Below, one piece after another: positions 7,691-16,731 of a DNA stretch of 37,822 nucleotides. Source of the DNA: Acidobacteria bacterium Mor1 (lineage in GTDB: Bacteria; Acidobacteriota; Polarisedimenticolia; Polarisedimenticolales; Polarisedimenticolaceae); contig CP011806.1 of NCBI GenBank assembly GCA_001664505.1, positions 5,722,794 to 5,760,615 on the forward strand, in the 5' to 3' direction. The notes beneath the pieces are model-generated. The model saw only the letters and a list, made by a program, of their open reading frames with translations, searched no databases and had not been told where the DNA came from. Each line of letters begins with the position of its first letter. Position 1 is the stretch's first letter. Made by a program: the position numbers and the translations under genes.

Positions 7691-9844
7691 ATGGCCGAGC
7701 AGGCTCTCCGGCAGGTCCGCAGGGGCAGTGTGTTCAGTTGGATCACCGCCGTGGTCTTCGCGGCGACCCTGTCCGTCTACTTCCTGCCGATTCTGGATAC
7801 CGCATCGCTCAAGACCTTCGCGTCGGAGTTTGCCCAGTTACCCCTGCGCCTGCTGCTGATCGTCGCTCTTGTCTCGGTCCGAGCCCGGCCTCCGGCTGAG
7901 CGCTGCTTCTGGGCCTACCTGCTGGCCGGCTTCGCGACCTGGTTCGTCACCGACCTGGTCTTCCAGTTCGCCGATAGCGGGATCGGTTGGGCGATGGTCC
8001 AGGATCTCGGGTTCCTCGCCTTCTACCCGCTGCTGGTCTTCGGCCTCGAAGAACGGCCCGATCGCTATCGTCTGCCCCTGCGTGCCTCGACAGCCCGGGC
8101 CTGGGTCGCCTACACCGGCGTAGCGTTGGTGTTTTTCATCTACGCCTACTTCGGTTGGCTTACCGCCTGGGCGGCCCCGCAGGTGTTCCTGTCGGTGGTG
8201 CCGAGCTACGCGTTCTTCGTCATCGGTGACCTGCTCGTGCTGGGCCTGTTGATCGAGCGGGTCGTCACCTCCGGCCCCGGCTGGCGCCTGCCCTACGGGT
8301 TGATGGCCGGCGGGATAGCCGTGTGGGTCGTCGCCGACGGGATGGACCTGCTTGACCGCGCCGGCGTGCAAGCGTTCGAGTACGGCACCTACCTGGACTT
8401 TCTGACCTACGCCCCCTACGTGCTGTTCATTGCGGCCTGCCGGGTGCGAAGGCGCCAGACCGATCCGGAGCCGTTGATCTTCGAGCCCCCTCAGCGGGCC
8501 TCGGTGGCGACCGGCTTCGCCTTCGCGGTGGTTCTCCCGCTGGTCCACGTCGGCGTCTACTTCTCCGGTTGGTTGCCCGAACTGGCGCGCAAGCGGGATG
8601 CGCTCGTGTTCCTCGCCACCGGCACCCTGTTCTTGATGGCATTCCAGGCGCTGCGGATCCGGCGGCGGGAATCCCAGGACATGCGGGTCGTCGTGTTGGA
8701 CGCCGAACTCGAACGGCACCAGAAGATGGAAGCCCTGGGGCAGCTCGCCGGCGGAATCGCTCACGACTTCAACAACGTGCTGCTGATGCTCCAGGGACAC
8801 GTGGAGCTGATGGGCCCCCAGTTGGCCCGTGTGCCCGGTGGGGGCAAGTTCGTCGAACAGGTGCGGGCGACCGTCGAGCAGGGGAGTTCGCTGACCCGGC
8901 AGCTGCTGGCGTTCGGCAGCCGCCAGGTGGTGCGCCCGGAGCCGGGCTCGACCCGCAAGGCCCTTTCCGATGCCGAGGAGCTTCTGCGCCGCACCCTGGG
9001 CGAACACATCGATCTGCAGATCCACTCCGACGAGGATGTCTGGAACGTGGAGATCGAGCGGGGCCAGCTGGCCCAGGTGCTGATCAACCTGGCGCTGAAT
9101 GCGCGTAGCGCCATGCCCGATGGCGGCGTGCTCGAGGTCCGGGCCCGCAACGTCAAGCTGCGTACCGGCGATTCCAAGGGGGCGCCGCTGGACTACGTGC
9201 AGATCGAGGTGACCGACACCGGCCGCGGCATGGACGAGAACGTCCGGGCCCGGGTTTTCGAGCCCTTCTTCACCACTCGCCGGGAAACCGGCGGGACCGG
9301 GTTGGGGCTCTCGGTGGTCTACGGCATCGTCAAGCAGCGCGAGGGCTACATCACCTGCGAGAGCAAGGAAGGGCGGGGCACGACGTTCTGCATCCACCTC
9401 CCCCGAAGCACCGGTGAACTGGTCACGGATCAGCCCCTCGACTCGCTGCCTCCGTTACCCACCTGCTACGAGACCGTTCTGGTCGCCGAGGATCAGCAGG
9501 AGATCCGCGGCCTGATCGCCGACTACCTGCGGGGTGAGGGTTATCAGGTGCTCGAGGCGGCCGACGGCCTCGAGGCCCTGGAACTCGAGCGCAGCTACGC
9601 TCACCGCATCGACGTGCTGGTGACTGATGTGGTGATGCCCCACGTGGGGGGCGTCGAGCTGGCCGACCGGCTCAAGCACTCCCGGCCCGAGACCGAGGTG
9701 GTGTTCGTCTCCGGCTACGCCCGGGACCTGGCCAGTCGGCCCTCGGATACCGCGACCCTCAACTTCCTGCAGAAGCCCTTCCGCATGAAGGAACTGGGAT
9801 ACGAGGTGCGCCGGGTGTTGGACCGGCGCCCGTCGACCCACTGA
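7691..9844 (+). CDS. Hybrid sensor histidine kinase with multi-helix membrane domain and C-terminal receiver
   Basis: A membrane sensor kinase of 717 residues. The N-terminal ~330 residues contain about nine hydrophobic helices and no recognisable ligand domain. The dimerisation/phosphoacceptor helix has GGIAHDFNNVL with His358. The ATPase domain follows with the N-box (NLALNARSA), DTGRGMD, FEPFFTT and GTGLGLSVVYGIV motifs. A receiver domain occupies about 595-712, with acceptor Asp646 (LVTDVVMP) and Lys695 (LQKPF). HDFNN-type kinases with a fused C-terminal receiver often work by internal phosphotransfer or as feedback modules. The ATG follows a long GAGAGGGGGG ribosome site. No separate response regulator is adjacent, so the downstream output lies elsewhere. 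It ends 37 bases before aceK, and whether the two are cotranscribed is unknown. Confidence 0.9.
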   Translation: MAEQALRQVRRGSVFSWITAVVFAATLSVYFLPILDTASLKTFASEFAQLPLRLLLIVALVSVRARPPAERCFWAYLLAGFATWFVTDLVFQFADSGIGWAMVQDLGFLAFYPLLVFGLEERPDRYRLPLRASTARAWVAYTGVALVFFIYAYFGWLTAWAAPQVFLSVVPSYAFFVIGDLLVLGLLIERVVTSGPGWRLPYGLMAGGIAVWVVADGMDLLDRAGVQAFEYGTYLDFLTYAPYVLFIAACRVRRRQTDPEPLIFEPPQRASVATGFAFAVVLPLVHVGVYFSGWLPELARKRDALVFLATGTLFLMAFQALRIRRRESQDMRVVVLDAELERHQKMEALGQLAGGIAHDFNNVLLMLQGHVELMGPQLARVPGGGKFVEQVRATVEQGSSLTRQLLAFGSRQVVRPEPGSTRKALSDAEELLRRTLGEHIDLQIHSDEDVWNVEIERGQLAQVLINLALNARSAMPDGGVLEVRARNVKLRTGDSKGAPLDYVQIEVTDTGRGMDENVRARVFEPFFTTRRETGGTGLGLSVVYGIVKQREGYITCESKEGRGTTFCIHLPRSTGELVTDQPLDSLPPLPTCYETVLVAEDQQEIRGLIADYLRGEGYQVLEAADGLEALELERSYAHRIDVLVTDVVMPHVGGVELADRLKHSRPETEVVFVSGYARDLASRPSDTATLNFLQKPFRMKELGYEVRRVLDRRPSTH

Positions 9845-9881
9845 GCTTTCGGCACCGCCCCGGGACAGGTAAGATCCGCGG

Positions 9882-11642
9882 GTGTCCATCTCCGAGACCA
9901 GGACCGAGCTTCTCGCCGAACGCGCCTCCCGCTTGATCCGCGACGGGTTCCGCGGCTTCCTCGTCGAGTTCGGCGATCTCAGCCGGCAGGCGGCGGTGCG
10001 CTTCGCCCGGGCGGAGTGGGCCGAAGGCCAGGAAGATGCCCGGAGCCGTCTGGAGACCTACCCGGCCGCCGTGAGCCATGTGGTCGCCCGGGTGAGGGAG
10101 CTCTACGGCGACGCATCTCAGGACCTGCGTCTGTGGCGGCGCACCAAGGCGCTGTTCGCCGTGCTGCTCGACGATGAGGAAAACCCGGAGCTGGCTCGCA
10201 CGTTCTTCAGTTCGGTCTCCCGGCGGGTCTTCGGCACCATCGGAATCGATCCGGAGATCGAATTCGTGCTCGAGACTTCGGCGTTGGCCGGGGCCGAGGA
10301 CGATCCCCGCGCCTACCGCAGCTATGCCTGTCCCGATATGCTGGCGCCGGTGGTGCGGCAGATCCTCGAGGATTACCGCTTTCCCGTCGACTATGCGGAT
10401 CTGGACGGCGACGCGCGGCTGGTCGCCGGTGAGGTGGCCAGCTATCTCCAGGCGGTGATCGGCGTCGATCAGGTCGACGCCTTCGAGACCCTCGTGCCGG
10501 TCTTCTACCGCAGCAAGGGGGCCTACATCATCGGCCGTATCCGCAGCGGCAATCAGACGATTCCCTTCGTCCTGCCCCTGCGCCACGCCGAGGGAGGGGT
10601 CGCCGTCGATGCGGTGTTGCTCAGCTCCTCGGAAGTCAGCATCCTGTTCAGCTTCACCCGTAGCTACTTTCAGGTCGACGCCCCCTGCGCCCGTTCGCTG
10701 ATCGCCTTCCTCAAGTCGATCATCCCGCTCAAGTCGGTGGCCGAGCTCTACATCAACCTCGGTTTCGACAAGCACGGCAAGGCGGAGCTTTTCCTCGGCT
10801 TGCGGCGGCACCTGGAGAGCTCGGGCTCCCGCTTCGAGTTCGCCGCGGGAGAGGTCGGCATGGTCATGATCGTGCTGACCCTGCCGTACTACGACATGGT
10901 GTTCAAGATCATCCGCGACCGCTTCGCGTATCCCAAGTCGGCGACCCGGGAGAAAGTTCGGCGCTGCTACCGGATGGTTTACGAGGCGGACCGGGTCGGT
11001 CGCCTGGTCGAAGCCCAGCCCTTCGAGTCCCTGCGCTTCCCGCGGAGTCTGTTTCGCCGGGAGGTGCTCGCCGAACTGGAGCAGGAGGCGGGCCACGCCG
11101 TGACCTTCGACGGGGATGACGTGGTGCTGGAGCACCTCTACATGGAGCGCAAGGTCACCCCGCTCAACCTCTACGTGCAGCAGGCGGACCAGATCGCGGC
11201 CCGGCGGGCGCTGGTGGACTACGGCGACGCGATCAAGGAACTCTCGGCGGCCAACATCTTCCCCGGCGACTTTCTGCTGAAGAACTTCGGGGTGACCCGG
11301 CACGGCCGGGTAGTGTTCTACGACTACGACGAACTGTGCCTGGTGACCGAGTGCACCTTCCGCCGCATTCCACCGCCGCGCACCGTCGAGGACGAGCTGT
11401 CGCCGGAGCCCTGGTTCGTCGCCGACGAGTTCGACATCTTCCCCGAAGAGTTCCACAAGTTTCTCGAGCTGACCTCGCCGATGCTGGAGGTCTTCCGCCG
11501 CCACCACGGAGACCTGTTCGACCTTCCGTTCTGGCGGGGTATCCAGGAGCGGCTACGCGCGGGTGAGATCGTCGACGTCTTTCCCTATCCGTCTGCCCGC
11601 CGCTTTCAGCGCACCCCCGGCGGGCTCGAGGATGAGGCGTGA
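9882..11642 (+). CDS. aceK: Isocitrate dehydrogenase kinase/phosphatase
   Basis: A bifunctional cytoplasmic enzyme that phosphorylates isocitrate dehydrogenase (switching carbon into the glyoxylate shunt) and dephosphorylates it again. At 586 residues it is close to E. coli AceK (578). Highly characteristic blocks are ARTFFSSVSRRVF, VFKIIRDRF (Lys342), EHLYMERKVTPLNLY, NIFPGDFLLKNFGVTRHGR (Asp463) and FYDYDE (Asp481-Glu484), so the nucleotide-binding and catalytic residues look intact. The GTG at 9882 aligns with the usual N-terminus; the ribosome site is moderate (ACAGGTAAG). It overlaps plsY by 4 bases. The usual neighbours aceA and aceB are not in the window, and no isocitrate dehydrogenase gene is seen. 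Confidence 0.95.
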   Translation: MSISETRTELLAERASRLIRDGFRGFLVEFGDLSRQAAVRFARAEWAEGQEDARSRLETYPAAVSHVVARVRELYGDASQDLRLWRRTKALFAVLLDDEENPELARTFFSSVSRRVFGTIGIDPEIEFVLETSALAGAEDDPRAYRSYACPDMLAPVVRQILEDYRFPVDYADLDGDARLVAGEVASYLQAVIGVDQVDAFETLVPVFYRSKGAYIIGRIRSGNQTIPFVLPLRHAEGGVAVDAVLLSSSEVSILFSFTRSYFQVDAPCARSLIAFLKSIIPLKSVAELYINLGFDKHGKAELFLGLRRHLESSGSRFEFAAGEVGMVMIVLTLPYYDMVFKIIRDRFAYPKSATREKVRRCYRMVYEADRVGRLVEAQPFESLRFPRSLFRREVLAELEQEAGHAVTFDGDDVVLEHLYMERKVTPLNLYVQQADQIAARRALVDYGDAIKELSAANIFPGDFLLKNFGVTRHGRVVFYDYDELCLVTECTFRRIPPPRTVEDELSPEPWFVADEFDIFPEEFHKFLELTSPMLEVFRRHHGDLFDLPFWRGIQERLRAGEIVDVFPYPSARRFQRTPGGLEDEA

Positions 11643-12250
11643 GCCTCGCCTACGCGGGCCTCTGCGGCTACCTGCTCGGATCGCTGGCCTTCGGGGTCTG
11701 GTGCGGCCGGTTGCTCGGAATCGATCTGCATCGGTACGGCAGCGGGAACCCCGGAGCGACCAACGTGCAGCGACTGGCCGGTTGGCGCGCCGGCCTCTTC
11801 GTGCTGTTGCTGGACATGATCAAGGGGGCTGCGGCGGTTCTGCTGGCCCGCATGATCTGGGGCCCGCCTGCGGGCCTGGCCGCCGGTCTCGCCGCGATCG
11901 CCGGCCACGTCTGGCCGCTCTTCGCGCGGTTCCGCGGCGGCAAGGGGGTTGCGACCGCTTTCGGCGTGTTCGCCGTGGCTGCTCCCTGGTCGGCAGGGTT
12001 CGGCCTGCTCCTGTTCGGTCTGGCCCTGTGGCCGACGCGCACCGTTTCACTGGCCTCACTCACCGGGGCCCTGGGGCTCGGTGCCGGCATGTGGCTGTTC
12101 GACGGTCTCGGCATCGAGCGGGTCACGCCGGGTTGGCTGGCTGCCGGTATGGCGCTGCCCGCCTTCCTGGCCTGGACTCACCGGGAGAATCTGCGGCGGC
12201 TGCTCAACGGTGAGGAGCCGCGGATTCGCCTCGGCCGCCGCGACGGCTAG
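11639..12250 (+). CDS. plsY: Acyl-phosphate:glycerol-3-phosphate acyltransferase PlsY
   Basis: An integral inner-membrane enzyme that transfers an acyl group from acyl-phosphate to glycerol-3-phosphate, the first step of phospholipid synthesis with PlsX. The 203 residues form about five hydrophobic helices. The three PlsY motifs are present: GSGNPGATN (34-42), GHVWPLFARFRGGKGVAT (about 88-105, phosphate loop) and the C-terminal HRENLRRLLNGEE. The start is a GTG inside the stop of aceK (GTGA), so translation is probably coupled to AceK. The stop TAG forms the palindrome CTAG and is shared with the stop of the opposing gene. No plsX is in the window. Confidence 0.95.
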   Translation: MSLAYAGLCGYLLGSLAFGVWCGRLLGIDLHRYGSGNPGATNVQRLAGWRAGLFVLLLDMIKGAAAVLLARMIWGPPAGLAAGLAAIAGHVWPLFARFRGGKGVATAFGVFAVAAPWSAGFGLLLFGLALWPTRTVSLASLTGALGLGAGMWLFDGLGIERVTPGWLAAGMALPAFLAWTHRENLRRLLNGEEPRIRLGRRDG

Positions 12251-14163
12251 TCGACGGTCCGGTCCACGGTGTCCTCGGCCGGCGGGACGGGCGCCGGGAA
12301 GCGGCAGGCCGACGGCAGCAGGCCGGTGCGCAGCTGTTCCCCCGGGGAGACGGTGAACGTGCGGGGTTGGTTGCCGTGGACGACGCTCATCCAACCCTCG
12401 CTTCCGGCGGGCCGCACGGCGATCCCGAAGTCGCCGCCGGGCAGGGGAGTCGCCTCGAAGGGGAACGCACCGGCGTCCACGGTGACATCCCGCAGCAGGA
12501 GCTCCTGGGTCGGTTCCCCGGAGGAGCCATGGGGATAGTGCAGCACGGCGATGTCCAGCGCCTCGGGTGGGTCGGCGTCGACACAGGCGACGGCTCCTTC
12601 GAGAGTCGCCGCCGGGAGCACGGTGATCCGTAGCGACTGGCTGCGGTCGGGAACCACCTCGAGCACCACCCGGGGCCGCATGGCGGAACCTGCCCGGAAT
12701 CGGGCGATGCGATGCTGCGAGTCGTCACCGTTCATCTCCACGATGGCGAGATAGCGGCCGGGCCAGACGCCGTCGGCCCGCAGGTTGCCCCGTTCGTCGG
12801 AGCGGGCTTCGACGCGCCGGGCTTTCTCCCGCAACTCCGGGTCGGACAGCAGGACATCCAGGTCGCCGTCTTCTCGCTCCAGCACCAGGGTGACGTTACC
12901 GTCGGCGGTACCGTCGATGCCGGTGGCGAGCCCCAGCAACGTACCGGCCGGTTTCAACTGGGCCCGTACCTCCCGGGCGTAGTTCTTCTCGCCGCTCACT
13001 CCGGGGACCCGCTTGCGTCCCTCGGCGAACTCGAGGTGCCCGACGACGGCGATGTAGTCTCCGTCGGGAACGCCGTCCAGTTTGGCCGGCGCGTAGAAGC
13101 CTGCTTCGGCGGCGGCCACCGGTTCGTCTCCTCGTTCCGACTCATCCAACGGCCAGAGCTCTACCCAGGAGCCGCTGATCCGCCCTCCGCGGGGATCGAA
13201 GACCGTGACCTCGACCCGCGAACCGTCCAGGCGCTGGCTCGAGACCTCGAAATCCAGCCTGAAGTCGGCGCCCGGCGCCAGCTCGACCTCGCCGAAGGGA
13301 GGGTAGGTCTCCTGGACCTGCCGTCCTTCGACGGTGACCTCCCAGACCCCTGCGGGGAGGGTCATGGAATAGCGGCCGGATTCGTCGACCGCGGTGGAGA
13401 TCAGGTTGTTGGAGGCATCGGGGGCCGCGAGTCCATCCCAGTCGCCGGCGGCGATGAGGTGGGCTCTGACCTCGGTGTTGACCGCGGGCCCGTCAAAAAG
13501 GATCTCCCCTTCGAGGCGGGCCTGGGCACGGTAGGACCAGTTGATCTCTACGGCGGAATCTCCCGGCGCGAGTTCCAGCTGCGCCTGGGGGCCCTCCAAC
13601 TCCAGGCCGTCGATCTCGAGACTCTCGAACAAGAGGCCCGGATCGGTTTCGAGGGTGACCTGCCAGTCTCCCGGGGGCAACACCGCGCGGCCGCTTCGTT
13701 CGATGGCGACGGCGCGTTCGGTACCGGAATCGACCTGGCGGAAGCGTGCCGTCGCCGACGGCGCCGGGCCGCGGTTGACGTCGAGCCGGCAGACCACATC
13801 GACCCCTCGACGGATCCTCAGCTCCAGTTGCTGAACGTCGTTGGCCGAGGTCAGCACCACCTCCCGGGAGGGCGCGGCGGGATCGTGTTCGGGGGGGATC
13901 ATTCCCGGGACTTTCGGAAAGGGCAGATTGACCGAATAGGTGCCGGCCGCAAGGCCCGCAAAGCTGGCGCGGCCACTGAAATCGGTGTCGGCTCGGGGGA
14001 GCGGCCCGGTGGGAAGCGGCCCGTTCTTCATCTGCAGCGGGCGAAGGGTGACGGTCTCTCCGGCCAGCGCCGATCCCTGCTCGTCGACGACCCGTACCTC
14101 GAGGGTCGCGGCGTGGGCCGTTTGTGCCGACAGCAGGATCGCGAGTGCCATGGAGCGCCACAT
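12247..14163 (-). CDS. Large secreted protein with several carboxypeptidase-regulatory/Ig-like domains
   Basis: A 638-residue exported protein of unknown function. Residues 1-19 are a signal peptide (AQTAHA before the cleavage site). The rest is all-beta in appearance, with several successive domains having the pattern DxxGRYSMTLPAGVWEV or FSGRASFAGLAAGTYSV, at roughly 20-105, 205-300, 310-385, 405-490 and 510-610. These resemble CarboxypepD_reg/CnaB-like sandwiches. No catalytic motif or C-terminal sorting signal was recognised. The ATG at 14163 has only a weak ribosome site; an ATG four codons later is an alternative. Its last four bases overlap the end of plsY on the opposite strand, and it is divergent from the MscS gene. 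Confidence 0.7.
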   Translation of the reverse strand: MWRSMALAILLSAQTAHAATLEVRVVDEQGSALAGETVTLRPLQMKNGPLPTGPLPRADTDFSGRASFAGLAAGTYSVNLPFPKVPGMIPPEHDPAAPSREVVLTSANDVQQLELRIRRGVDVVCRLDVNRGPAPSATARFRQVDSGTERAVAIERSGRAVLPPGDWQVTLETDPGLLFESLEIDGLELEGPQAQLELAPGDSAVEINWSYRAQARLEGEILFDGPAVNTEVRAHLIAAGDWDGLAAPDASNNLISTAVDESGRYSMTLPAGVWEVTVEGRQVQETYPPFGEVELAPGADFRLDFEVSSQRLDGSRVEVTVFDPRGGRISGSWVELWPLDESERGDEPVAAAEAGFYAPAKLDGVPDGDYIAVVGHLEFAEGRKRVPGVSGEKNYAREVRAQLKPAGTLLGLATGIDGTADGNVTLVLEREDGDLDVLLSDPELREKARRVEARSDERGNLRADGVWPGRYLAIVEMNGDDSQHRIARFRAGSAMRPRVVLEVVPDRSQSLRITVLPAATLEGAVACVDADPPEALDIAVLHYPHGSSGEPTQELLLRDVTVDAGAFPFEATPLPGGDFGIAVRPAGSEGWMSVVHGNQPRTFTVSPGEQLRTGLLPSACRFPAPVPPAEDTVDRTVD

Positions 14164-14203
14164 GGCTACTACCTATACCGGATCGCGCGCCACCGGGCCA
14201 CAC

Positions 14204-14212
14204 TGATACTAT
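14204..14212 (+). promoter_or_regulatory. Candidate extended -10 promoter for the MscS gene
   Basis: TGATACTAT contains an extended -10 (TG-N-TACTAT) 31 bases before the TTG start, in the 80-base gap between divergent genes. No clear -35 is present, which extended -10 promoters tolerate. Confidence 0.4.
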
Positions 14213-14232
14213 TCGGGCTCCACGAGCGATAC

Positions 14233-14237
14233 GGAGG
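14233..14237 (+). promoter_or_regulatory. Ribosome-binding site that sets the TTG start of the MscS gene
   Basis: GGAGG lies 6 bases before TTG at 14244. The TTG is directly followed by a typical signal-like hydrophobic sequence, whereas upstream in-frame codons overlap the divergent gene and look non-coding. Confidence 0.6.
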
Positions 14238-14243
14238 CACTTC

Positions 14244-16016
14244 TTGAACGCGCGAATCGGTATCGGCTACCTCCTGCTGGCGATCCTGTTGACGGCGGCC
14301 GTGGGCTTGCCCGCCGCGGCCCGGGAATCGGGGCCCGGCGCGGCCGGTCCGGATCGCTCCTCCCCCCGGGCAACCTTCCGCACCTTCCTCCAGGCGATGA
14401 TCGACGCCAAGGAAGGTAGCAACGACCGGATCGCCGATGCGGCCGCCTGCTTCGACCTGTCGGGGGTGACCGCAGGGTCGCGGCCGACCGCCGGGAGGCA
14501 GCTCGCCTCGGATCTCAAGAACTACCTCGACCGGGTCGAGCTGATCGATCTGGAGCGGATCCCCGAGGAGGTGGACGGCTCTCGTTGGGTCTATCTGCGG
14601 GATCGCAACGGTGAGGTGTCGCTGACCCGCGACGACGGCGGTCTCTGGCTGTTCTCCCGGGAAACCATCGCCGCCATGCCGGAGCTGTTGGCCTCGGTGC
14701 GCGGCAAGGCGATCGTCGAGGGCATCCAGGGGGGCGGCGGCGCGCCGAGTTCGGTGGCGGGGCTGATCCGCGAACGGATGTCCCCCCAGTTGCTCAAGCG
14801 CATCTTCCTGCTCGAGAACTGGCAGTGGCTGGCTCTGATGGTGCTGGCCTTCCTGGGGGTGATCCTCGACTGGGTCGTGCGCTTCATCGTCGGTACCTGG
14901 CTCAAGCGCCTGCTCGCCGCCAGCGACCGGCTGCGCGAGGACAAGTTCCAGTCGGACTTCCTGCGTCCCATCGGCATCCTGGCCATGGGTCTGTTGTGGA
15001 TGGCGTTGCTGCGGGTGCTCGACCTGCCGGTCAAGGCATTCGATGCCCTGAACTTCGCGGTGCAGCTGGTCATCGCCTGCGGTGCGGTCTGGGGCGCCTA
15101 CCGGCTGGTCGATCTGGTTGCCGCCCACTTCCTGGCTCTGGCCCAGGAGACCGAGACCAAGGTCGACGACATCCTGGTGCCGATGCTGCGCCGGGCGATC
15201 AAGATCGTCGTCATCGCCTTCGGCGTCCTGTTCATCGCCGGCAACCTGGATATCGACATCACCAGCCTGCTGGCCGGCCTCGGTATCGGCGGCCTGGCCT
15301 TCGCCTTGGCGGCCAAGGACACCGTGGAGAACCTGTTCGGCTCGGTCACGGTGCTGATCGACCGCCCGTTCCAGATCGGCGACTGGGTCAAGATCGGCAA
15401 CACCGAGGGGACCGTCGAGGAGATCGGGTTCCGCTCGACCCGGATCCGCACCTTCTACAACTCGCGGATCACGGTGCCCAACTCGACCTTGGTCAATGCC
15501 GCCGTGGACAACCTGGGTGAGCGGCGCTACCGCCGCATCTCCTGCAAGATCGGCGTGCAGTACGACACGCCGCCGGCCAAGATCGACGCCTTCTGCGAGG
15601 GCATCCGCGAGATCGTGAGGCGTCATCCCTACACTCGCAAGGACTACTACAACGTCTACTTCAACGAGTTTGCCGACAGCTCGCTGAACATCCTGCTGTA
15701 CGTGTTCCACGAGTGCCCGGACTGGACCACCGAGCTGCGCGAACGGCACCGTCTGTTCGTCGACATCGTCAAGCTGGCTCAGGGCCTGGGCGTCGAGTTC
15801 GCCTTCCCGACCCAGACCCTGCACCTGGCCAGCGTGCCCCACGGGATGGCGGGCGCCGATCCCGCCGCGGTGGCTGTGCCGCCCGCCGATGGATCGGCCG
15901 ACGAGGCGATTCGCCTGGGGCGTAGCGAGGCCGACGCGATCCTGGCGAGCCTGGGCGCCGAGCCCCAGGCCCCGGTCAAGTTCAACGACCCGGATTCGCT
16001 GCGGACCGGAAAGTAG
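14244..16016 (+). CDS. MscS-family mechanosensitive ion channel
   Basis: A membrane channel likely to open under membrane tension and release solutes on osmotic downshock. It has 590 residues from a TTG start. A signal peptide covers about 1-26 and is followed by an alpha/beta periplasmic domain at about 30-170. Four or more transmembrane helices lie in about 190-380. The pore-lining TM3 is Gly/Ala-rich (LAGLGIGGLAFALAAKD), followed by the MscS beta-domain (VLIDRPFQIGDWVKIG, RSTRIRTFYNSRITVPNS) and an alpha/beta C-terminal domain. The extended topology with a periplasmic head resembles the larger YnaI/YbdG/MscM-like members more than the 286-residue E. coli MscS. Two small genes follow on the same strand, the first after 2 bases. 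Confidence 0.9.
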   Translation: MNARIGIGYLLLAILLTAAVGLPAAARESGPGAAGPDRSSPRATFRTFLQAMIDAKEGSNDRIADAAACFDLSGVTAGSRPTAGRQLASDLKNYLDRVELIDLERIPEEVDGSRWVYLRDRNGEVSLTRDDGGLWLFSRETIAAMPELLASVRGKAIVEGIQGGGGAPSSVAGLIRERMSPQLLKRIFLLENWQWLALMVLAFLGVILDWVVRFIVGTWLKRLLAASDRLREDKFQSDFLRPIGILAMGLLWMALLRVLDLPVKAFDALNFAVQLVIACGAVWGAYRLVDLVAAHFLALAQETETKVDDILVPMLRRAIKIVVIAFGVLFIAGNLDIDITSLLAGLGIGGLAFALAAKDTVENLFGSVTVLIDRPFQIGDWVKIGNTEGTVEEIGFRSTRIRTFYNSRITVPNSTLVNAAVDNLGERRYRRISCKIGVQYDTPPAKIDAFCEGIREIVRRHPYTRKDYYNVYFNEFADSSLNILLYVFHECPDWTTELRERHRLFVDIVKLAQGLGVEFAFPTQTLHLASVPHGMAGADPAAVAVPPADGSADEAIRLGRSEADAILASLGAEPQAPVKFNDPDSLRTGK

Positions 16017-16018
16017 CC

Positions 16019-16333
16019 ATGGTGCGGCTCGATCTCGAACTGCGGGACCAACTCGCCGAGGCGATCCAGCTCGAGGTGGTCTCGGAGCAGGCCTCGGCGC
16101 TGGGGCGGATCTCCGGTCAGCTCGAGGGGTTGCTCGAGCGGCTGGAGACGCTGCGGGAAGAGGTCGCCGCCGCCACACCCACGCAACGAGCCGGCCGGGT
16201 GCGGCTATTCAACGCCACCCGGGACGAGGCGGCCCGCTGGTTCTGGTATCTCGAGGTTCAGCGGGAGGTGCTGGGCTTCACCGACCGGGAGGCGCTGCTC
16301 GAGGCGTACCCGGTACCCGACCCGATTCGCTGA
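16019..16333 (+). CDS. Small helical protein of unknown function
   Basis: A 104-residue protein I do not recognise. Residues 3-50 form a long amphipathic, Leu- and Glu-rich helix with coiled-coil character (LEGLLERLETLREEV). It is followed by a Trp/Arg-containing helix (RDEAARWFWYLEVQREVLGF) that looks conserved in style. There is no signal peptide or membrane segment, so it is probably cytoplasmic. The ATG is 2 bases after the MscS stop, which suggests cotranscription and translational coupling. A role alongside the channel is possible but not shown. Confidence 0.65.
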   Translation: MVRLDLELRDQLAEAIQLEVVSEQASALGRISGQLEGLLERLETLREEVAAATPTQRAGRVRLFNATRDEAARWFWYLEVQREVLGFTDREALLEAYPVPDPIR

Positions 16334-16347
16334 CCTGGGCGTCGCTG

Positions 16348-16363
16348 CGGCAAGGCCGGTTTT
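16348..16363 (+). terminator. Weak terminator-like hairpin
   Basis: CGGC-AAG-GCCG followed by GTTTT lies 14 bases after the small helical gene. The stem is only 4-5 base pairs, so termination would be partial at best. Confidence 0.25.
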
Positions 16364-16437
16364 GAGCTTCGACGATGCAGCGGGGGCTTGCCCCGGCGTC
16401 GGTGAGGCGGTAAGAAGAAGATCGAAGGAGGAACCCG

Positions 16438-16716
16438 ATGTCCGAAGAGCCGAAAGCGAGCGGTGGCCCCGAGGCCGAACTCGAGGCCTGGAAAAAGCAG
16501 TGCGAGGCTGGGGAGGTCTCGCCCCAGGACACCTTCAAGAAGATCTCGAACATCGCGGTCCTGATGTCCTACGACATGATCGACAAGCTGCGATTCCTGG
16601 AGCAGGAGACGCTGCCCCTGTCCGACGAGCAGATCGTCGACCGGGTCGAGCACATGACCCAGTTCGTCGAGCGGCTGCGCACCGCCTACCTCAGCCTGGG
16701 CGAGACCGAGGACTAG
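16438..16716 (+). CDS. Small acidic helical protein of unknown function
   Basis: A 92-residue acidic, probably all-helical cytoplasmic protein that I do not recognise. It has a Pro/Gly/Glu-rich start (MSEEPKASGGPEAE) and then three likely helices. It is preceded by one of the strongest ribosome sites in the window (GAAGGAGGA, 5 bases before the ATG), which together with normal codon usage supports a real gene. It lies 104 bases after the previous small gene and is convergent with the zinc-finger gene, whose end is 15 bases away. Confidence 0.7.
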   Translation: MSEEPKASGGPEAELEAWKKQCEAGEVSPQDTFKKISNIAVLMSYDMIDKLRFLEQETLPLSDEQIVDRVEHMTQFVERLRTAYLSLGETED

Positions 16717-16731
16717 CGCCGGCGGTGCCGC

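Noticed and set aside
14169-16178. A 669-codon open frame on the minus strand
   Set aside because: It is antisense to the MscS gene, whose motifs are unambiguous.
16378-16396. GC-rich inverted sequence (CGGGGGCTTGCCCCGG) as a terminator
   Set aside because: It has no following T-run and a very short loop; in such GC-rich DNA it could be chance.
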